From: Rhynchopus euleeides
Lineage: Eukaryota > Euglenozoa > Diplonemea > Diplonemida > Diplonemidae
DNA length: 64,000 bases
Assembly: GCA_963210315.1 (NCBI GenBank)
Contig: OY723303.1
Location: 806,001 to 870,000, forward strand
Direction of reading: 5' to 3'
The position numbers were made by a program, and so were the translations under genes. The number at the start of each line of letters is the position of its first letter. Positions within the stretch are counted from its first letter, which is position 1. This document shows positions 21,372 through 33,500 of the stretch, in pieces. Under the pieces are notes generated by a model. It worked only from the letters and a program-made list of their open reading frames with translations. It did no database searches and was not told the origin of the DNA.

Positions 21372-23622
21372 ACAACGTGCCGGGAAGGCGTCTGATGCGT
21401 GTGCTCAACTTTTTATTGGTAAGTGCATGAGCTTGCCCTCGGATGTGTGCGGGGTGTCTATGGAGGATCTTCACCGGCTCAGGGCACGCTGGGTGGGCAC
21501 CAAGAGATGTTCCGATGCAGCTTTTGCAATGGCAATGGGGAGACTCGAACGGCGTAGAAGGGTAAAAAAGATGCGCCCCAGATCGAACGGCCGCACTCCA
21601 ACGTGGTGCATTTCTTGCTCACACACACACAAGAAGTCAACGGGTACGGGCAGTTTCAGCGAACAAGAGAGCGAGTGCGAGGACGTGGACGATGACGCCG
21701 CGAATCGATCGGACGGCTCGGTTGAGGAGGACGAGAGCGAAGACGTGCCAGTGACCACGCCAACATCACTGCATACACAACCTTCGACGCCATCGTATTC
21801 GCGCAGGGCATATATGAAGTTGTACATGAAGCATCGCAGACGTCAGGGCCAGAATCACCGCCGCGTCGAACTGTTCAACAGACGTGGTGGCTATGCTGCA
21901 GGGGTATGGGCGTGCATCCATGCCATCCGTGACTGCGGCGTGGGTACGGCAGCTACAGCTCGGCTGCTAACCTTCATCATCGAGGCGCTGACTGGCTGTG
22001 CGCTCACGGACAGGAAGGGACGCCCGCGATGCATTTCGCGCACCACCGTGAGACGGGCAGACGACTTTGCAGGCCAATTGTCTGCCCTTCGCCTTCAGAG
22101 AGCAATGGAAAGTACGAATCCGACGCACGTTGCACTGACGCAAGACACTGGGTCAGGATGCCGCTTGAGTGGGGGGGTGAAACTGTCGGGTGTGTGCGTG
22201 TCCATTTCAAATCCAAAGAACGCAGACTGTGTGGTGCAGGGTGTTCTCGACTTGGATCACTCAATTCCGGGAACAGCAGCCGGTAAAGCGGCACAAATCG
22301 AACGTGCGCAAGAGTCTTTAAAATCAAACGACTTGCCTCGGGCAAAGCTGCTCGTCGTAGATCACGAATCAGCTGCCATGGCAGCTGCATACCTGATTGG
22401 CATGATTCCCGTTGGGTGTGTATCACACAAAGTGAAGCACACAACGGAAGCAGCGACATCCGAGGTGCTTAGCAGCGCACAATTGAGTGCTCTGGATACA
22501 CTCAATTCTGCCCTCTCACCCAGCAGCAGTGCGACCACATCATCCGGTATTTTGGTCGAAAGCGGTCTCCGTGCTGGGTACCATGGGTCGAACCCAAAGA
22601 TGATCGCGTTTGTGCGCACAGTCGGGACGCGCTATGCTTTCCAGCTCCAGCAAGCATCGTGTCTGCTTGACAACATCAATGTTTTACGCGAGGCAATGGA
22701 CGCAGGGGAGCTCAGCATCCCAGGATCCAACGCGCTCGAAACTCTCTTCAGTGACGAGACACTCCCCTGCCTGGTCGCCTCCAGAGTTGTGTACAGCTTC
22801 CTTCCTTCGGCGTTTGCCATCTTGAAGGGAGGTCGAAAAACTATAAGTGAGCAATCGGTGAAGGCTGGCCGGGAGCGCTTTGGGGAGGTGTCGCAGCTCT
22901 TGCAGGATCTAAAACGTACGTTCTCTCTCGCTACCCTACCAGACTGGGCGAAGTGCGAGAGTGTCCAGGATGCTTGGTCAAGGGATGCGGCTCGGCTCAT
23001 ACGCAAAGGGGCAGCCGCCATGATGGAGAAGTGGGACCGCTTCATTGCAAAAGACGACTACCTCGACAGCAGCGATGAGGAGGACGAATCACAGGCCAGC
23101 GTACAAGGAGACAATGAGTCTGAGATCAGTGATGCGAGCGATGGCAGCGATGACAGCAATGGCAGGTCAGCTGCTCCTATCAGCAACGACTACACCGAGT
23201 CGCTGATGGCTTCGGGTGCGAGCATTCTGGGTCGGCTGAGAGGCATCAACCCCGCTCGTGCTGCTGCAATTACGCAACACAAGCATAACGCACACCCGCT
23301 CCGGCAACTGGGTGTCAGCACACTCCCCACAGAGGAAGAGGTCGAAGAGGCAAAGCGTTTGGCGGGACCCACGCCACCCGCCGCAGAAGAGTGGGCACGA
23401 GTACACAAGACAAAACGACATGAGCAGCTGCGAACGGCACTCCAGAAGCGCTCTCGAGAATCGTTGCGCGACGAGCTCGCTGAGCATGGTGTCCCTCACG
23501 CGAGCGCAATGCTCAAGCCGGAATGCGTAGCCACACTCACAGATGTGCTCTACAAGGCCCCACAGGTGTCGACTCCACCGAGCGGGCGCCCTGAGAAGCG
23601 ACGTGCGGTGTCTGCATCATAA
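21361..23622 (+). CDS. Transposase-like protein of unassigned superfamily
   Basis: 753 aa from ATG 21361 (MPRTQRAGKASDAC); the frame is open further upstream but without ATG. There are no stops or introns. Residues about 100-130 are very acidic (EDVDDD, EEDESED). Residues 190-560 form the likely catalytic core, with candidate acidic residues in LTQDTGS (about D262) and LLVVDHESAA (about D334). A second acidic Ser-rich stretch lies at about 567-600. The C-terminal part (SRESLRDELAEHGVPHASAM...KPECVATL) fits the SAP DNA-binding pattern. Its position between long TIRs with TTAA targets makes a transposase role very likely. The superfamily is not recognised, and the catalytic residues are guesses from spacing. 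Confidence 0.75.
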   Translation: MPRTQRAGKASDACAQLFIGKCMSLPSDVCGVSMEDLHRLRARWVGTKRCSDAAFAMAMGRLERRRRVKKMRPRSNGRTPTWCISCSHTHKKSTGTGSFSEQESECEDVDDDAANRSDGSVEEDESEDVPVTTPTSLHTQPSTPSYSRRAYMKLYMKHRRRQGQNHRRVELFNRRGGYAAGVWACIHAIRDCGVGTAATARLLTFIIEALTGCALTDRKGRPRCISRTTVRRADDFAGQLSALRLQRAMESTNPTHVALTQDTGSGCRLSGGVKLSGVCVSISNPKNADCVVQGVLDLDHSIPGTAAGKAAQIERAQESLKSNDLPRAKLLVVDHESAAMAAAYLIGMIPVGCVSHKVKHTTEAATSEVLSSAQLSALDTLNSALSPSSSATTSSGILVESGLRAGYHGSNPKMIAFVRTVGTRYAFQLQQASCLLDNINVLREAMDAGELSIPGSNALETLFSDETLPCLVASRVVYSFLPSAFAILKGGRKTISEQSVKAGRERFGEVSQLLQDLKRTFSLATLPDWAKCESVQDAWSRDAARLIRKGAAAMMEKWDRFIAKDDYLDSSDEEDESQASVQGDNESEISDASDGSDDSNGRSAAPISNDYTESLMASGASILGRLRGINPARAAAITQHKHNAHPLRQLGVSTLPTEEEVEEAKRLAGPTPPAAEEWARVHKTKRHEQLRTALQKRSRESLRDELAEHGVPHASAMLKPECVATLTDVLYKAPQVSTPPSGRPEKRRAVSAS

Positions 23623-23630
23623 TCTTTGTT

Positions 23631-23813
23631 TGACGAGGCATGCGAGGTACAAAAGGGTGTACCACTTTTTGACACCCCAAAAAAACGGCCTGGAATGGTA
23701 GAAATGGTGTTGCAAATGCCCCAGGATATGTTTTTAGGGGGTTTTGGGGTGGGGTTGGGGGTCAGATAGGCCCTCAGGGGCTCTGGGGGGGTATCTTGAA
23801 AAACCACCCTTTG
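23631..23813 (-). repeat. Right terminal inverted repeat of the TTAA element
   Basis: The inverted copy of 21189-21371. It begins 8 bp after the stop codon of the transposase-like ORF and ends at TTAA. Confidence 0.85.
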
Positions 23814-23898
23814 TTAACACCTTTTGGGAGGGGTCTGACCCCCCCTACCCCCCCCCCCCCCACGAGCCTGTTGCAGCGATCTCGCACCTGGTCAGGCA

Positions 23899-24771
23899 GG
23901 TAGGGCAGCTGCCCTACCTATTTAATTTCTGCCCGAAACCTTGGTAGGGCAGGCCTGACCAGCCTGCCCTACCAAGGATATGTTCACTACCGTGGCCTCC
24001 GGCGGCTGGGGGGCTCCGCCCCCCAGACCCCCTGAGGGCGGTCTGCTGGCTCCTGGATGTCATGAACCGCCTGTGGTACGATAGACACGGATGGTCCACC
24101 AGCCGAGCGCCTGTGGTACGAGAAACACAGATGATCCACTAGCCGAGCGCTCACGTTCGCGCGCGAAGCGCGCGAATTTTTTTGCCCCTTTACCAGGGTT
24201 TTCGCTAATCTTCCAGGGGGGGCCAGACCCAGGAAGATTTCTACTCTTCCACCCACCCCACCCAGTATTTCCCCCCTCCAGGAACAGCGCTCGTGCTGAC
24301 CGCTGGGCGTTGGAGGAACACCAAAATTGGGGTTTGGGGTCACTTTCCCCCCCCCAACAGGCACACGGACACATGATTCAACACATCAGCATGGGCTCTC
24401 GCCTCCTTCAGATGTGACGCCGCGTGCGCTCAGGCCTTGGCAACTGACAGGTACATGCCACAGGGGGGTCTGGGGGGCGGAGCCCCCCAGCCGCCGGAGG
24501 CCACGGTAGTGAACATCTGTTCTTGTGCGTATCCCATGCACGGGATTGGAAGCCGTGCCAAAAAAACCAGTCGGATTCGGTCCAGAAGCCACCGTCAGGC
24601 CGCCAAAAAGCCCCCCCAAAAAAAAATCTGGCGACCAGATTTTTTTTCTTTTTTCCCCAGGAAGATATCTTCCTGGGATTTCCAGCTTTTTTATTTTTTT
24701 TTGAAGATTTTTCACCCCAAATCTTCCAAGCGAAAACACTGCCCTTTACCAGGTAGGGCAGCTGCCCTACC
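23899..24771. mobile_element. Probable element bounded by GGTAGGGCAGCTGCCCTACC palindromes
   Basis: The same perfect 20-bp palindrome occurs at 23899-23918 and 24752-24771, each followed by TATT(T)AA. A longer imperfect palindrome (GGTAGGGCAGGCCTGACC...) is at 23943-23973. Inside are two copies of the dispersed GC-hairpin module in opposite orientation (23992-24033 plus, 24463-24506 minus) and the CG hairpin (about 24157). No coding frame is supported. Confidence 0.5.
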
Positions 24772-25243
24772 TATTAAAGTTTTGGGCACGAGCCCAGCGA
24801 GATCACTGGCCTGTTGTGTCAGAATGCATTGAGAGAACAACAAGATGCGGTACACATGGAATAGAAGATACGACGGCCCTCATCAAACTCAGGGCAAAAA
24901 GATAAAGCTGGCAAAACCGAACCCTGGGTACCCCAGGGCACCAAATTAATTATTACGCAGCCTGAGGGTGTTGGCTAAACAGGGGGTGGGAGGTGCAGTC
25001 CGGCATCGACGTGGGGCATCGGCCGAAGTTCATGATAAAAGTGGGAGGTGTGGGGGGTGGGGGCAGTGGAAAAATGGGTAGCTGGCTTAGATTGTCGCGT
25101 GCGGTATGGGGTGGGTGGGGAGCCAAAGGAATATAACAACGGCACAGGTTGCAGAGAGCAGTTGTGTACGCTTCAACCTGTCGAATTTGTGAGGACGGCC
25201 GCCAGAGTGTAGAGTGTTGAACATACCCCCCAGCGCGTGTCCT
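24772..25243. other. No supported gene
   Basis: Unique intergenic sequence with no open frame of note, repeat or RNA gene that I can recognise. Confidence 0.4.
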
Positions 25244-25939
25244 TCATTTTGCAATGCCCTCAGTCAGGCAAGGCGAAACGCCGCAGTGGCCATAGCGCGC
25301 CACCGGAGACTGGTGGTGCACAACCAGACCTCTCCTTCCATCCCATTTTTTTTTGCGCGATCTGCAGTCAAAACGTGAACATCGCACATTTTCTAAGACT
25401 CGATCATTCTGCAAAAAAAAACAAAATCCCCTGCCAACCGTCATCTTTTTTTGAACGACACAATTATCGTTTTTTTTGTATTGCCAAACGACCACTCGCC
25501 TGACGAGACAATCAGGCCAGCGCCGTGCCCACTGTTGCCAGAAGGCTGTGCTCACGGATTTTAGACGTATATCGCCATCAACCTCGTGACCGGGGAAGGG
25601 TGATGGGGGTTTCCTCTGTCCCTCACTGATAATGGCACACCGGGGCAGTCTGGTGGGGCTGCTTCTGTGTCGCCGGACAAAAAAAAACAACCGGGAAGCG
25701 GCTGGCACGCTGCTAGCATCTTTTTTCTGTTTCGACAACCAAAGGCCAATGTCTGGGGACAGCAGCGGGCGTATGTAATTGTTTCGATCCCCCTCCAGAA
25801 CGCAGTTCAGGACCAAAATATTGTGAAATTTGAAGGTGCCTAGATCTGCCCCACGAAAGAGGTAATCCAATTTCCAAGTCGCAAATATACTTGAGGCAGC
25901 TCGGGGAAGGCCGGCTTTTGCATCTGCACCGTTGTTCAT
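25244..25939 (-). CDS. Hypothetical 231-aa open frame, doubtful
   Basis: An ATG-initiated 231-codon frame on the minus strand. It contains runs encoded by T/A homopolymers (RLFFFVRR, FCFFLQN) and no recognised domain. Its length is modestly unusual for this composition but could be chance. No splice partners were found. Confidence 0.2.
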   Translation of the reverse strand: MNNGADAKAGLPRAASSIFATWKLDYLFRGADLGTFKFHNILVLNCVLEGDRNNYIRPLLSPDIGLWLSKQKKDASSVPAASRLFFFVRRHRSSPTRLPRCAIISEGQRKPPSPFPGHEVDGDIRLKSVSTAFWQQWARRWPDCLVRRVVVWQYKKNDNCVVQKKMTVGRGFCFFLQNDRVLENVRCSRFDCRSRKKKWDGRRGLVVHHQSPVARYGHCGVSPCLTEGIAK

Positions 25940-25989
25940 CTGCTTTGTTCTCGACTGTGGTGCTCTGTATTTGAGATACCTTAGTCACT

Positions 25990-28900
25990 CACTCCGTGTG
26001 AGGGCACACCACAGGAGAGTACCATATCGTCATCCTCTGTGATGCGCTGAGCAGCCGGGTTTCCCCAACCACCCCTTGCCCTCAATCCCCAACTGGAGCA
26101 TCTTGCAGGATGCCGCCCCTGTCGCCTTCTGCATCTTGTGTGATGGCGTTCTGCCCGAGACCAGGGCCCTGCTTCCACACCCACGTCGGCTTTGGGGTAA
26201 ACCCCATGCAAAAAAATGCCCCGGATACCCGGGCCGATTTCCAAGACGGGTGTGTGTGTCCATCACAGCTTTAGAGGCTTTCTAGGCAGTTTAGCGTCAT
26301 GCCTGGGACATTGGGGTTCAGACTACCGACAGGATTCTCTGAGTTTGGAGCGGTGAGCTATTTATCTTCTATAAATTTCGTATTTACCCGAGCAACCAGG
26401 TTCTCAAATTAGGCCTGACTACGACACAGCATGGAATACGGCGGTTCTTCCAAATGTCTAAGAAGAGAACACAGGAGTTTCTAATCTTTGGGGTTGAGGG
26501 GTCTCTAGAGTGAATGCCGATTACCCGCGTTTACTCATGGATCGCAAGCTTCGCAATAAAGTCACATTTTTTTCTAGTGCGGATCTATGACGTACAATAC
26601 AGATGACAGCATGGCGAAGTTTGGCAAGGAACGGAACGAAACCCAAAACAAAAACCGGCGGAAGGATGGAAAGGCGATTATCTACAGGGTGTCGCATAAA
26701 CTCGCACAATAACTGACTTTGGTACCAGGCAGTGGCAGCCTCGGCGGTGACCCGAGGGCTGATCTAATCTGTAAAACCCATCCCCTTCCCCATTCGGGGT
26801 GATATGTTTGTTTGAGGCGGACAAAAAAGTATGACCGCCAAGAAGGCTCACCTCATGGGGTGAGCCCAACACCGACGGCGCTTCTTCCGAACCCGCCCGG
26901 CAACCCACAGCCACGTCAACTCCACCCAAACCGGGGCACACACAGACGGCAGGATGTTTTTGTGTTGTTTTTTGTTGTTGTTGCATCGGCCTGCCATCGG
27001 CCCAAACATATTATTCTGAAGCAATGCTAATGTGCGAATCTATAATACGACACCCCTGCAAACAACCACATCGATCTGGGCAACGTGGATAACGGGCAGG
27101 CCCGCACCCGCGAGTTTGTTGATCCTCCAGCTCTCTGGCCTGTTCTGACGTTTCGCTGTTCCGAGCCAAAAACTTTGTGTGTTGTGAAAGGGCACCCGGG
27201 ACTCTGCTTGACCCCCCTGCTGCCGCAGCAATCGGCAGCGGGGCGTCTCGATGGACGAACTCTGCGCCCATTCTCTTCCAGAAGATGGGATGCCCTTTGA
27301 GCATTTTTTTCAACGCCCCTTGCTGTACATCTGGATTATGCATGGTATCGGCACACACACCTCAACGGAGATAAGAGAGATAACCAACAACTTGTTCACC
27401 TCACCCTTCTGCGATATGGAAGAACTTGACGCCCCGTCTGCTGTCTGAAGGGATTTCGGTTGTGAGGGATGGGGGTGGTGGTGGTGGTGACGGTGGTGGT
27501 AACAAAAAGAATCCTATAAATCGAGAAGATTCTAGGTGAGTACTCCTCAGAAGGAGGAGGTGGGGCGGGGGGGAGGGGGGTCCCAGGGGAATGGATGTAA
27601 AAAATAGTGGAAGGGGGGAAAAGGGAGGGGGGCAGCGTTGCATTCGATACCCCCCCTCCTCCCCTCCACGCCAAGGATTTTGAGAAAACTTCTGTGCTCT
27701 AACTTTGCTTTTCCGACCCCACCCCCTTCCCTGCCCCCATGTATTCCGTAAACCAACAGCAGCTATTTTTCGTGCAGAAACATCCAAAGAAATAGGTCAA
27801 CTGAATGAACAACTGAAACACTTAAACCTCGAAATTTCGCAGTTCACTACGCTGTCGTACCGTTTCCCACTCGACTGTCTTCCTCGATTTTTTTGCACGA
27901 TTTCACGCTGCTGTTGTTTGTGACAACCCCTCATTTTTTTTGTTTGCTGCATCGACATGCACGTTGTTGCCAGAATAAACGTTTTTTTTCAGCCGTGTTG
28001 ACACACAGCTCCCAGAAGAATCTGAGGATACCTATGTGTGCTTGCACTATAAAAGTGAAGGAGGGGATGGGATGTGGTGGGGGTGGGGGTGGGGGATGTA
28101 GAAGGTGAAATTGGGGGGGGGGGGGTTTCCACGGGATGTGGGGAGTGTGTGTGTGGTGGGGCAACACAAAATAATTACGTGGCACAAGTTTAGAAACAGG
28201 CCCGCTGATAATGCCGGAAAACAATAAAACATACACCCTCGGCCGGAATGACAGAGGGCACCACCTCCTTTGTGCACTGGCAGCGACTGTGGCGGGAAAA
28301 CCCCTTCGCACGGCAGTGCAGATACGCACTGAGCACGCACTTCTCCCTCCCCCCCCCCCCCTCCCCGATATCCTGCCTAAATACCCACTGTCAACACAGC
28401 CCCAGCCCAATGCAGATGAAACGCACATCAGTGGGAATGATTTAGCAACAGGAAATAGAGGAGAATTACATGCAAAACATGATCGGGTGGTGGGTGTGGA
28501 GGGGATGGGGGGTGGTGGGGGGGAGGGGGGGGTTCGGGTGAAGACGGATAAGTCAGAGAAAAAGGGATGATGTATCAACTTCACACTTGGGGTGCAGTGC
28601 GGAGCAGGTCAAAGGCTACGCCTCAAGCAGTCGAAGGGAAAGGCCGGGCCTGTTGGGTGTGTGTGTGTGTGTTGTGTTGTGTTGTGTTGTGTTGATCACG
28701 TTTATAGCGACAGATAAGAGTGGGTCCCGTGGACTCAGGTTGGACCAGTGTAGCCACAGCTCATCAGAGCCACCAAAGTGAACCGGCCCTGTGTCTTTGT
28801 TACGACTGGTTCAGACTTTGCCTCGTGCAGAGGGAGAACAGAGTGTTGCCCGTGTTGGAGGTTCCGCAGGTAGCGGTGCCAGGCACATTTTCGGGGGGTA

Positions 28901-29070
28901 CGTTTGCGACGGGAGGGGATTTTTGAGAGCACTGACCAAGATCACCCAAAACTATCCAGAAGATACATAGGCTGCGTGATCCGAAACTGGTGTAAAAAAT
29001 AATGGCTATATGCGCTGACACACAGTTTTCCATGCACAGTAGTGAACACAACACGCAAAACTCGCAATAA
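25990..29070. other. No supported gene
   Basis: Frames such as 27011-27358 (minus) look mildly protein-like but show no domain. 27440-27650 and 28060-28160 are GT/G-rich low complexity. Poly-GTGTT occurs at 28660-28695. No repeats shared with the rest of the window were noticed. Confidence 0.35.
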
Positions 29071-29077
29071 ATGGGTT

Positions 29078-29226
29078 CACGGTGGACTCCAGCCTTGCGG
29101 GAGTCATGAGAGGGAATCTTCAGCCTATTTCAGGCGGAAAATAGACTCCCGCTCGAGGGGGTCCCGACTCTCGCTACTTGAGACTCCCGAAAAAGGGTTA
29201 CCCTACCCCCGCTGGGGTCCACCGTG
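29078..29226. mobile_element. Small inverted-repeat element (MITE-like)
   Basis: It starts CACGGTGGACTCCAGC and ends GCTGGGGTCCACCGTG, with further internal inverted GACTCCCG/CGGGAGTC words, and has TT on both sides. It lies 12 bp past the phosphatase stop codon, so it probably forms part of that gene's 3' untranslated region. Confidence 0.6.
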
Positions 29227-29238
29227 TTGACGATCACA

Positions 29239-30527
29239 TCACCAGGCCGAGCGAGCCCTGTGCACCCGCTCTACATACCTCGGCTGGCCTAGCTGCTGTG
29301 CGAACGTCTCCAGAGACAGGACAAACCCCAAGTTAGGGTTGATGATTGAACGGCACAGGCGGACGTGGTCAAACGCTGCGTCCAGGTCAAACTGCACATG
29401 CTGCATCAAGTACGCAATGACCAGGGTGGCAGAACGGCTGATTCCACGACGGCAGTGCACCAAGCACTGTAGCGGTGTGGGGTGTGTGGTGGAAATCACT
29501 GCCAGAAGAAGGGCTGCACCAAGGGGGCGCAAAAAAAATACGGGGCCCCAATCCGACAGATGACAATGCAAGCCGCCTGATGATGAGGGGAAGCACCCCG
29601 TCCTTCTTCACCCGACAGGTGCCGCGCGCCCCCCCCCCCCCCCCACAGGCGGCACTTTCCAAAGCGCCACCCCCCACCCGACCACCACCCCCGCCCCCGC
29701 CCCCTCATCTACAGCCGGATGCCATTTTCAGCAGCGCGAGCGGATACCTTCTTGCCCTCGTCCCGGGCCCTCTCGATGAAGTTGAAAGCCCTCTGAAACT
29801 CCGACGAGATGCTCTCGTCGGCATGGTCCAGCCAGTCCAGCTTAAGGTAGCAGAGACGTGGCTTTATGTAACCCTCAGGTGTCTCCCCGCCGGAGGAGTC
29901 GCTCGAAGACGAGTCGGTGCAGCTGTCGCACTCCTTCGCCGTGTTGAGGATGTATTCGATGCCCTTGTCCTGCAGCAGCCCCATGTCGAGCGCATCGCGA
30001 TGGCTGCCAAGGTACAGCCAAGGCGTGATCTGCGAGATGGGGTCCACTGCAGGTGCCTCAGAGCGGTCGCCGTCCTCAACGCGCACCACAGGCTTGTTGT
30101 TCTGTTTAGACGGAGAGGAGAGGAGAGAAGAAGGTAGAGAGCATGGCAGGGCATGTGTGTGGTGTGTCCCGCATGCCCCAAACAGAAACCTGGCACAGCC
30201 GTGCGCTTCCCTGTGGCATTTTTTTTGGCTCCTGCAAGGTGGTGTTCTCCCCAAAAAAGATAAGGTGGGTGTTTGTGGGGCAAACCCAAGGCGAACACAT
30301 TTCACGTATTTTTGCCTGGTGGGGATTGGTGCGAATGAAGATACGCACAGCCGTCGCAACAAAAGGCAAAAGTGGATTGTGTGGTGTGTGTGTCGAACCC
30401 CAAAGTGCTGTCAACCATCTACGGCGTTTACGTTTCACACTGTGGCCCGACAAACAAAAGGCATCAGACACAGCCATACCTCGAAGAAGCCAGTACTGAG
30501 TGGAGCTAACGGTGGCTTCTTTTTCAT
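29239..30527 (-). CDS. Dual-specificity protein phosphatase (three exons)
   Basis: Exons 30527-30480, 30101-29748 and 29466-29239 join in phase 0 at GTATGG/AAACAG and GTATCC/CTACAG, giving 209 aa with ATG and TGA. The signature VHCRRGISRSATLVIAYLM holds the active-site Cys139 and Arg145 (HCx5R). The general acid is probably D105 or D108 in KLDWLDHADESI. ITPWLYLGSHRDALD is the typical start of the domain, and NPNLGFVLSLETF matches the helix near its end. A Ser/Asp-rich insert (residues about 75-88) is unusual. The enzyme would remove phosphate from Tyr and Ser/Thr, possibly on MAP kinases; the substrate cannot be read from the sequence. The first exon of 16 residues is the least certain part. 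Confidence 0.85.
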
Positions 30528-33500
30528 GCGGCTCCTTTGCCTCGGCTGACTCATAGCGACGAGGTTCCGGGGAGGGGGAAAAAACAGGTGGCAAACTCAA
30601 AAATGAGGTAAAAACGGTGGTTGAGAAAATGGAAAAAAAAAGCTGGGGGTGTAGCGGGAAAACAATGAGGGTAAAAAAAGAAACGGCAAACACACAAAAA
30701 GAAATACGAAACTGACCTTTTTTTCGGTGGGTGGGGAGAGAAGAGAGGGGGTGCGAGAACTTATGCGGAAAAAGGGGGAAAAGAAGAAAGGGTAAAGAAG
30801 AAAAGGGGGGGGAAACGTGAGTATTTTTTTTACCAGCTACGAAATGGGAACAGGGAAAAGGTACCTTTCTGGAATTGCCCACAGCAGGTGCTGAGGGTAG
30901 GTCACAGAAGGGAGTCGGCTAAAAAGCGCGTGGAGGTTCGAGGTGCGTGGTACTGTCCGGATGTCACAGGCAGCAGCTGCTTGTGATGCAAACCCTTCAG
31001 TGGGACTGGCAGTTTCCGGACATGTTGGTAGGGATGGCCATTGTTCCTGGGGAAGGAAGAGGTGGGCGACGAACCTGTACAAGCGGGCAACAAGAAGAGG
31101 TGGTGTGGGCATCAAAGCATGTGTCTGATGGCGGTGGCCCTAAGGGGACATGGGCTTGCACACACTCAGTGGAAAAATCACCCCCCCTCCCCCCCTCTCC
31201 CCCCGAGCCGTGCGCCTGCTGGCGCTTCCACGTCGAAAAGGCGAATCCACAAAAATTTGCGTATGCAAATCAGTAGGGGGCAGCTTCTCCTGGGGAAGCC
31301 CTCTTCTGATGATTGAAATCATTTTTCTTAGGCAGCACACAGATCCCTTTCGCATCGATATGATGGTGGTGGCTTGTGGTATTGGCGGTATGACATACTC
31401 AGAGACGCGACAAAATGGCAGAAGCCAATGTGGCAATGTTGCAACCTGCGAAAGGGGCCCGCTGACGGGTGATTGTTACCGCTTCTCGAGCTTTGGCGAG
31501 CTGAAAGCGAAAAGGACTTGTGGTAACCTACCTAGCCTGCAGGGGGTGGGAGTTGGAGTATTCTGATGGGTGGTGTGAAAGACAAGGTGTGTCGAAACAA
31601 AAATAAAGGAGAAACATGAGGATGTGCCCCCCTCCCCTCCCCACCCCACCCCCATACCCGCTGGATCGTGAAGTGACAGCAAAACGTGACAACCCAGAAA
31701 TACCCGCCCTGTCTGGAGGGGGGATCACACGAAAACCAAAGTACCCCGCCCCCCCCCCCCCCTCCAGACGAATCTCACTCACACACTGGGTAGATACGAG
31801 GGAGGTTTTGGGTGGAGGAGGAAAGAGATTTTACCCAGCGCTGCTACCAGTGGAAGGCCAGCCCACGGTCATCACAGTTGGGGGTGGTGGGGGATGGAGG
31901 GGGTGAGGGTTGTGTGGGGGGAAATGGGGGGGGGGGGGGGCGGCGGGGGGAGGGGGGCAGGGAGGAGGGAGTGTGAGTGCCACTAACAAAAAAAACAACC
32001 CAAAAAAAAAACCCCCCCCACCCATCCCTTCCCCAAGACAAATCCCACACCACCCTCACGCTGCTGGGGCTCCTGTGTTGGACTGTTTCTCTTTTTTGCG
32101 GCGGAGATAACAGGGAAAGACACGCTGTGACCACCCTCTCCTCCACACCGTTTCCCCCTATTGCATCGAAGGGGAAATCAAGACACCCACACTCCCTCAT
32201 GACACTGCACGCTACAAAGGCTATGGGGGGTGTGGTACGGGACGGGGGACAGGGGTGGGTGGGGGCATGGGCCATTCGCCAGGCTGGTGGAGGTCTTGGT
32301 CACACCTCGCAGCAATGGCCTCCTTTCCAGCGCGTGTGTGCGGCACGCGGGCGTGGGGGGGGGTACGGCCAGGGCAACCAGAAGGCTGCAAAAAAAAGGG
32401 CATGTTCTTCCTCGGACATGATGCGTTGGCGAGTCGAACAAAATTCCCCCTTTGCAGCCCACCCGGTCGCAATGGCGTAAAGGAGCAAGCTCATGAATAT
32501 GGCTTTTGTGCCCGGCCCCCCCACTACGGAGTGGGTTTATTTAGGGAAAGAGATTTTCGCTTGTTTTGTAGGCGTCTTCGGGAGGGGAGGGAGAGGGAGA
32601 GAGAACGTAAGAGGGGGGGAAGAGGGGAGGCAGGGGCGGGGGTGGTGGGGGGGGGGGGTCCAGTTCTGCTCTGTACACCGGGGTACCCGCGTGATGTTGT
32701 ATATTTTTGCTGTAGAAAAAAGTGGAGAGTGCACCAAGGTGATCTTTGATGCCATCTCCACTGAACCTATCCACAGATCACATTGGGGAGGGGAGGGGGG
32801 GGTGGGGGTCAAATAGACGGATACACCACTGTGCTAAAGTATGGTGATTCAACTTGCACTTGTTTTTCCAGAAAAATTCCTGAGATATTATGCAAGTCAA
32901 CTCAGCATACTTCAGCGCGTCTAGATGACCCTCCCCCCCCCCCTTCCCATCATTCACCCCTTGTGACCCTTTTCTTTTGACTCGTCTAGGTTGCACACCG
33001 GAGCGAACTCTGATGGCAACCCTAACTGCAGCATGCCGGTCTCAGAGCAAACCAAACCCACCCTACCGCCCTCTCCCCACCGTACCCTCTCTTCCCCACC
33101 CCCTTCCCGTCTCCTCCTGAGGATTGCTGAATAGCGCATATAGATGCACCACGAGCAACCTCCTCCCCCCAATCCCTTGCTTTAATGCGTTGTTCGCACT
33201 GCCAACACACGTATCCAGAGGAACGACATCCTGCGGTGCACAGCGTGTGTGGGGTGTGCATGTGTGTTGTGTGCGGTGGGGAGAGAGAAAGTTTTATATC
33301 CTTTCCCCCCCCCCCACGTGCAACCTACAAAATCAGTAGCAGACCCAAGTCTTTTTCACACCCCCCCCCCCAGCATCGCGCCTGTCTGCCATATTCTCGA
33401 ACTCAGCAGAGAGATAGGCGAGGGCGCGGTGTGCGGGGGGGTGGGGTGGTGGGGGGTGGGGTGGTGGGGTGGCGTGTGTGACATCTTCGATGTAGTTTCA

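Larger units (their letters stand above)
21189..23813. mobile_element. Compact DNA transposon with long TIRs and TTAA target
   Basis: The two ends are inverted copies about 183 bp long (21189-21371 and 23631-23813), near perfect, beginning CAAAGGGTGGTTTTTCAAGA. TTAA lies directly outside both (21185-21188, 23814-23817). Almost everything between is one long ORF: its ATG is at the inner edge of the left TIR and its stop is 8 bp from the right TIR. TTAA targets are known for piggyBac and Kolobok transposons, but the protein shows neither a piggyBac DDD pattern nor a THAP finger that I can recognise. Confidence 0.85.

Noticed and set aside
29709..30362. Long N-terminal extension of the phosphatase frame
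   Set aside because: The stretch above 30101 is intronic: it ends in a pyrimidine-rich tract and AAACAG, and the short exon 30527-30480 joins in phase.
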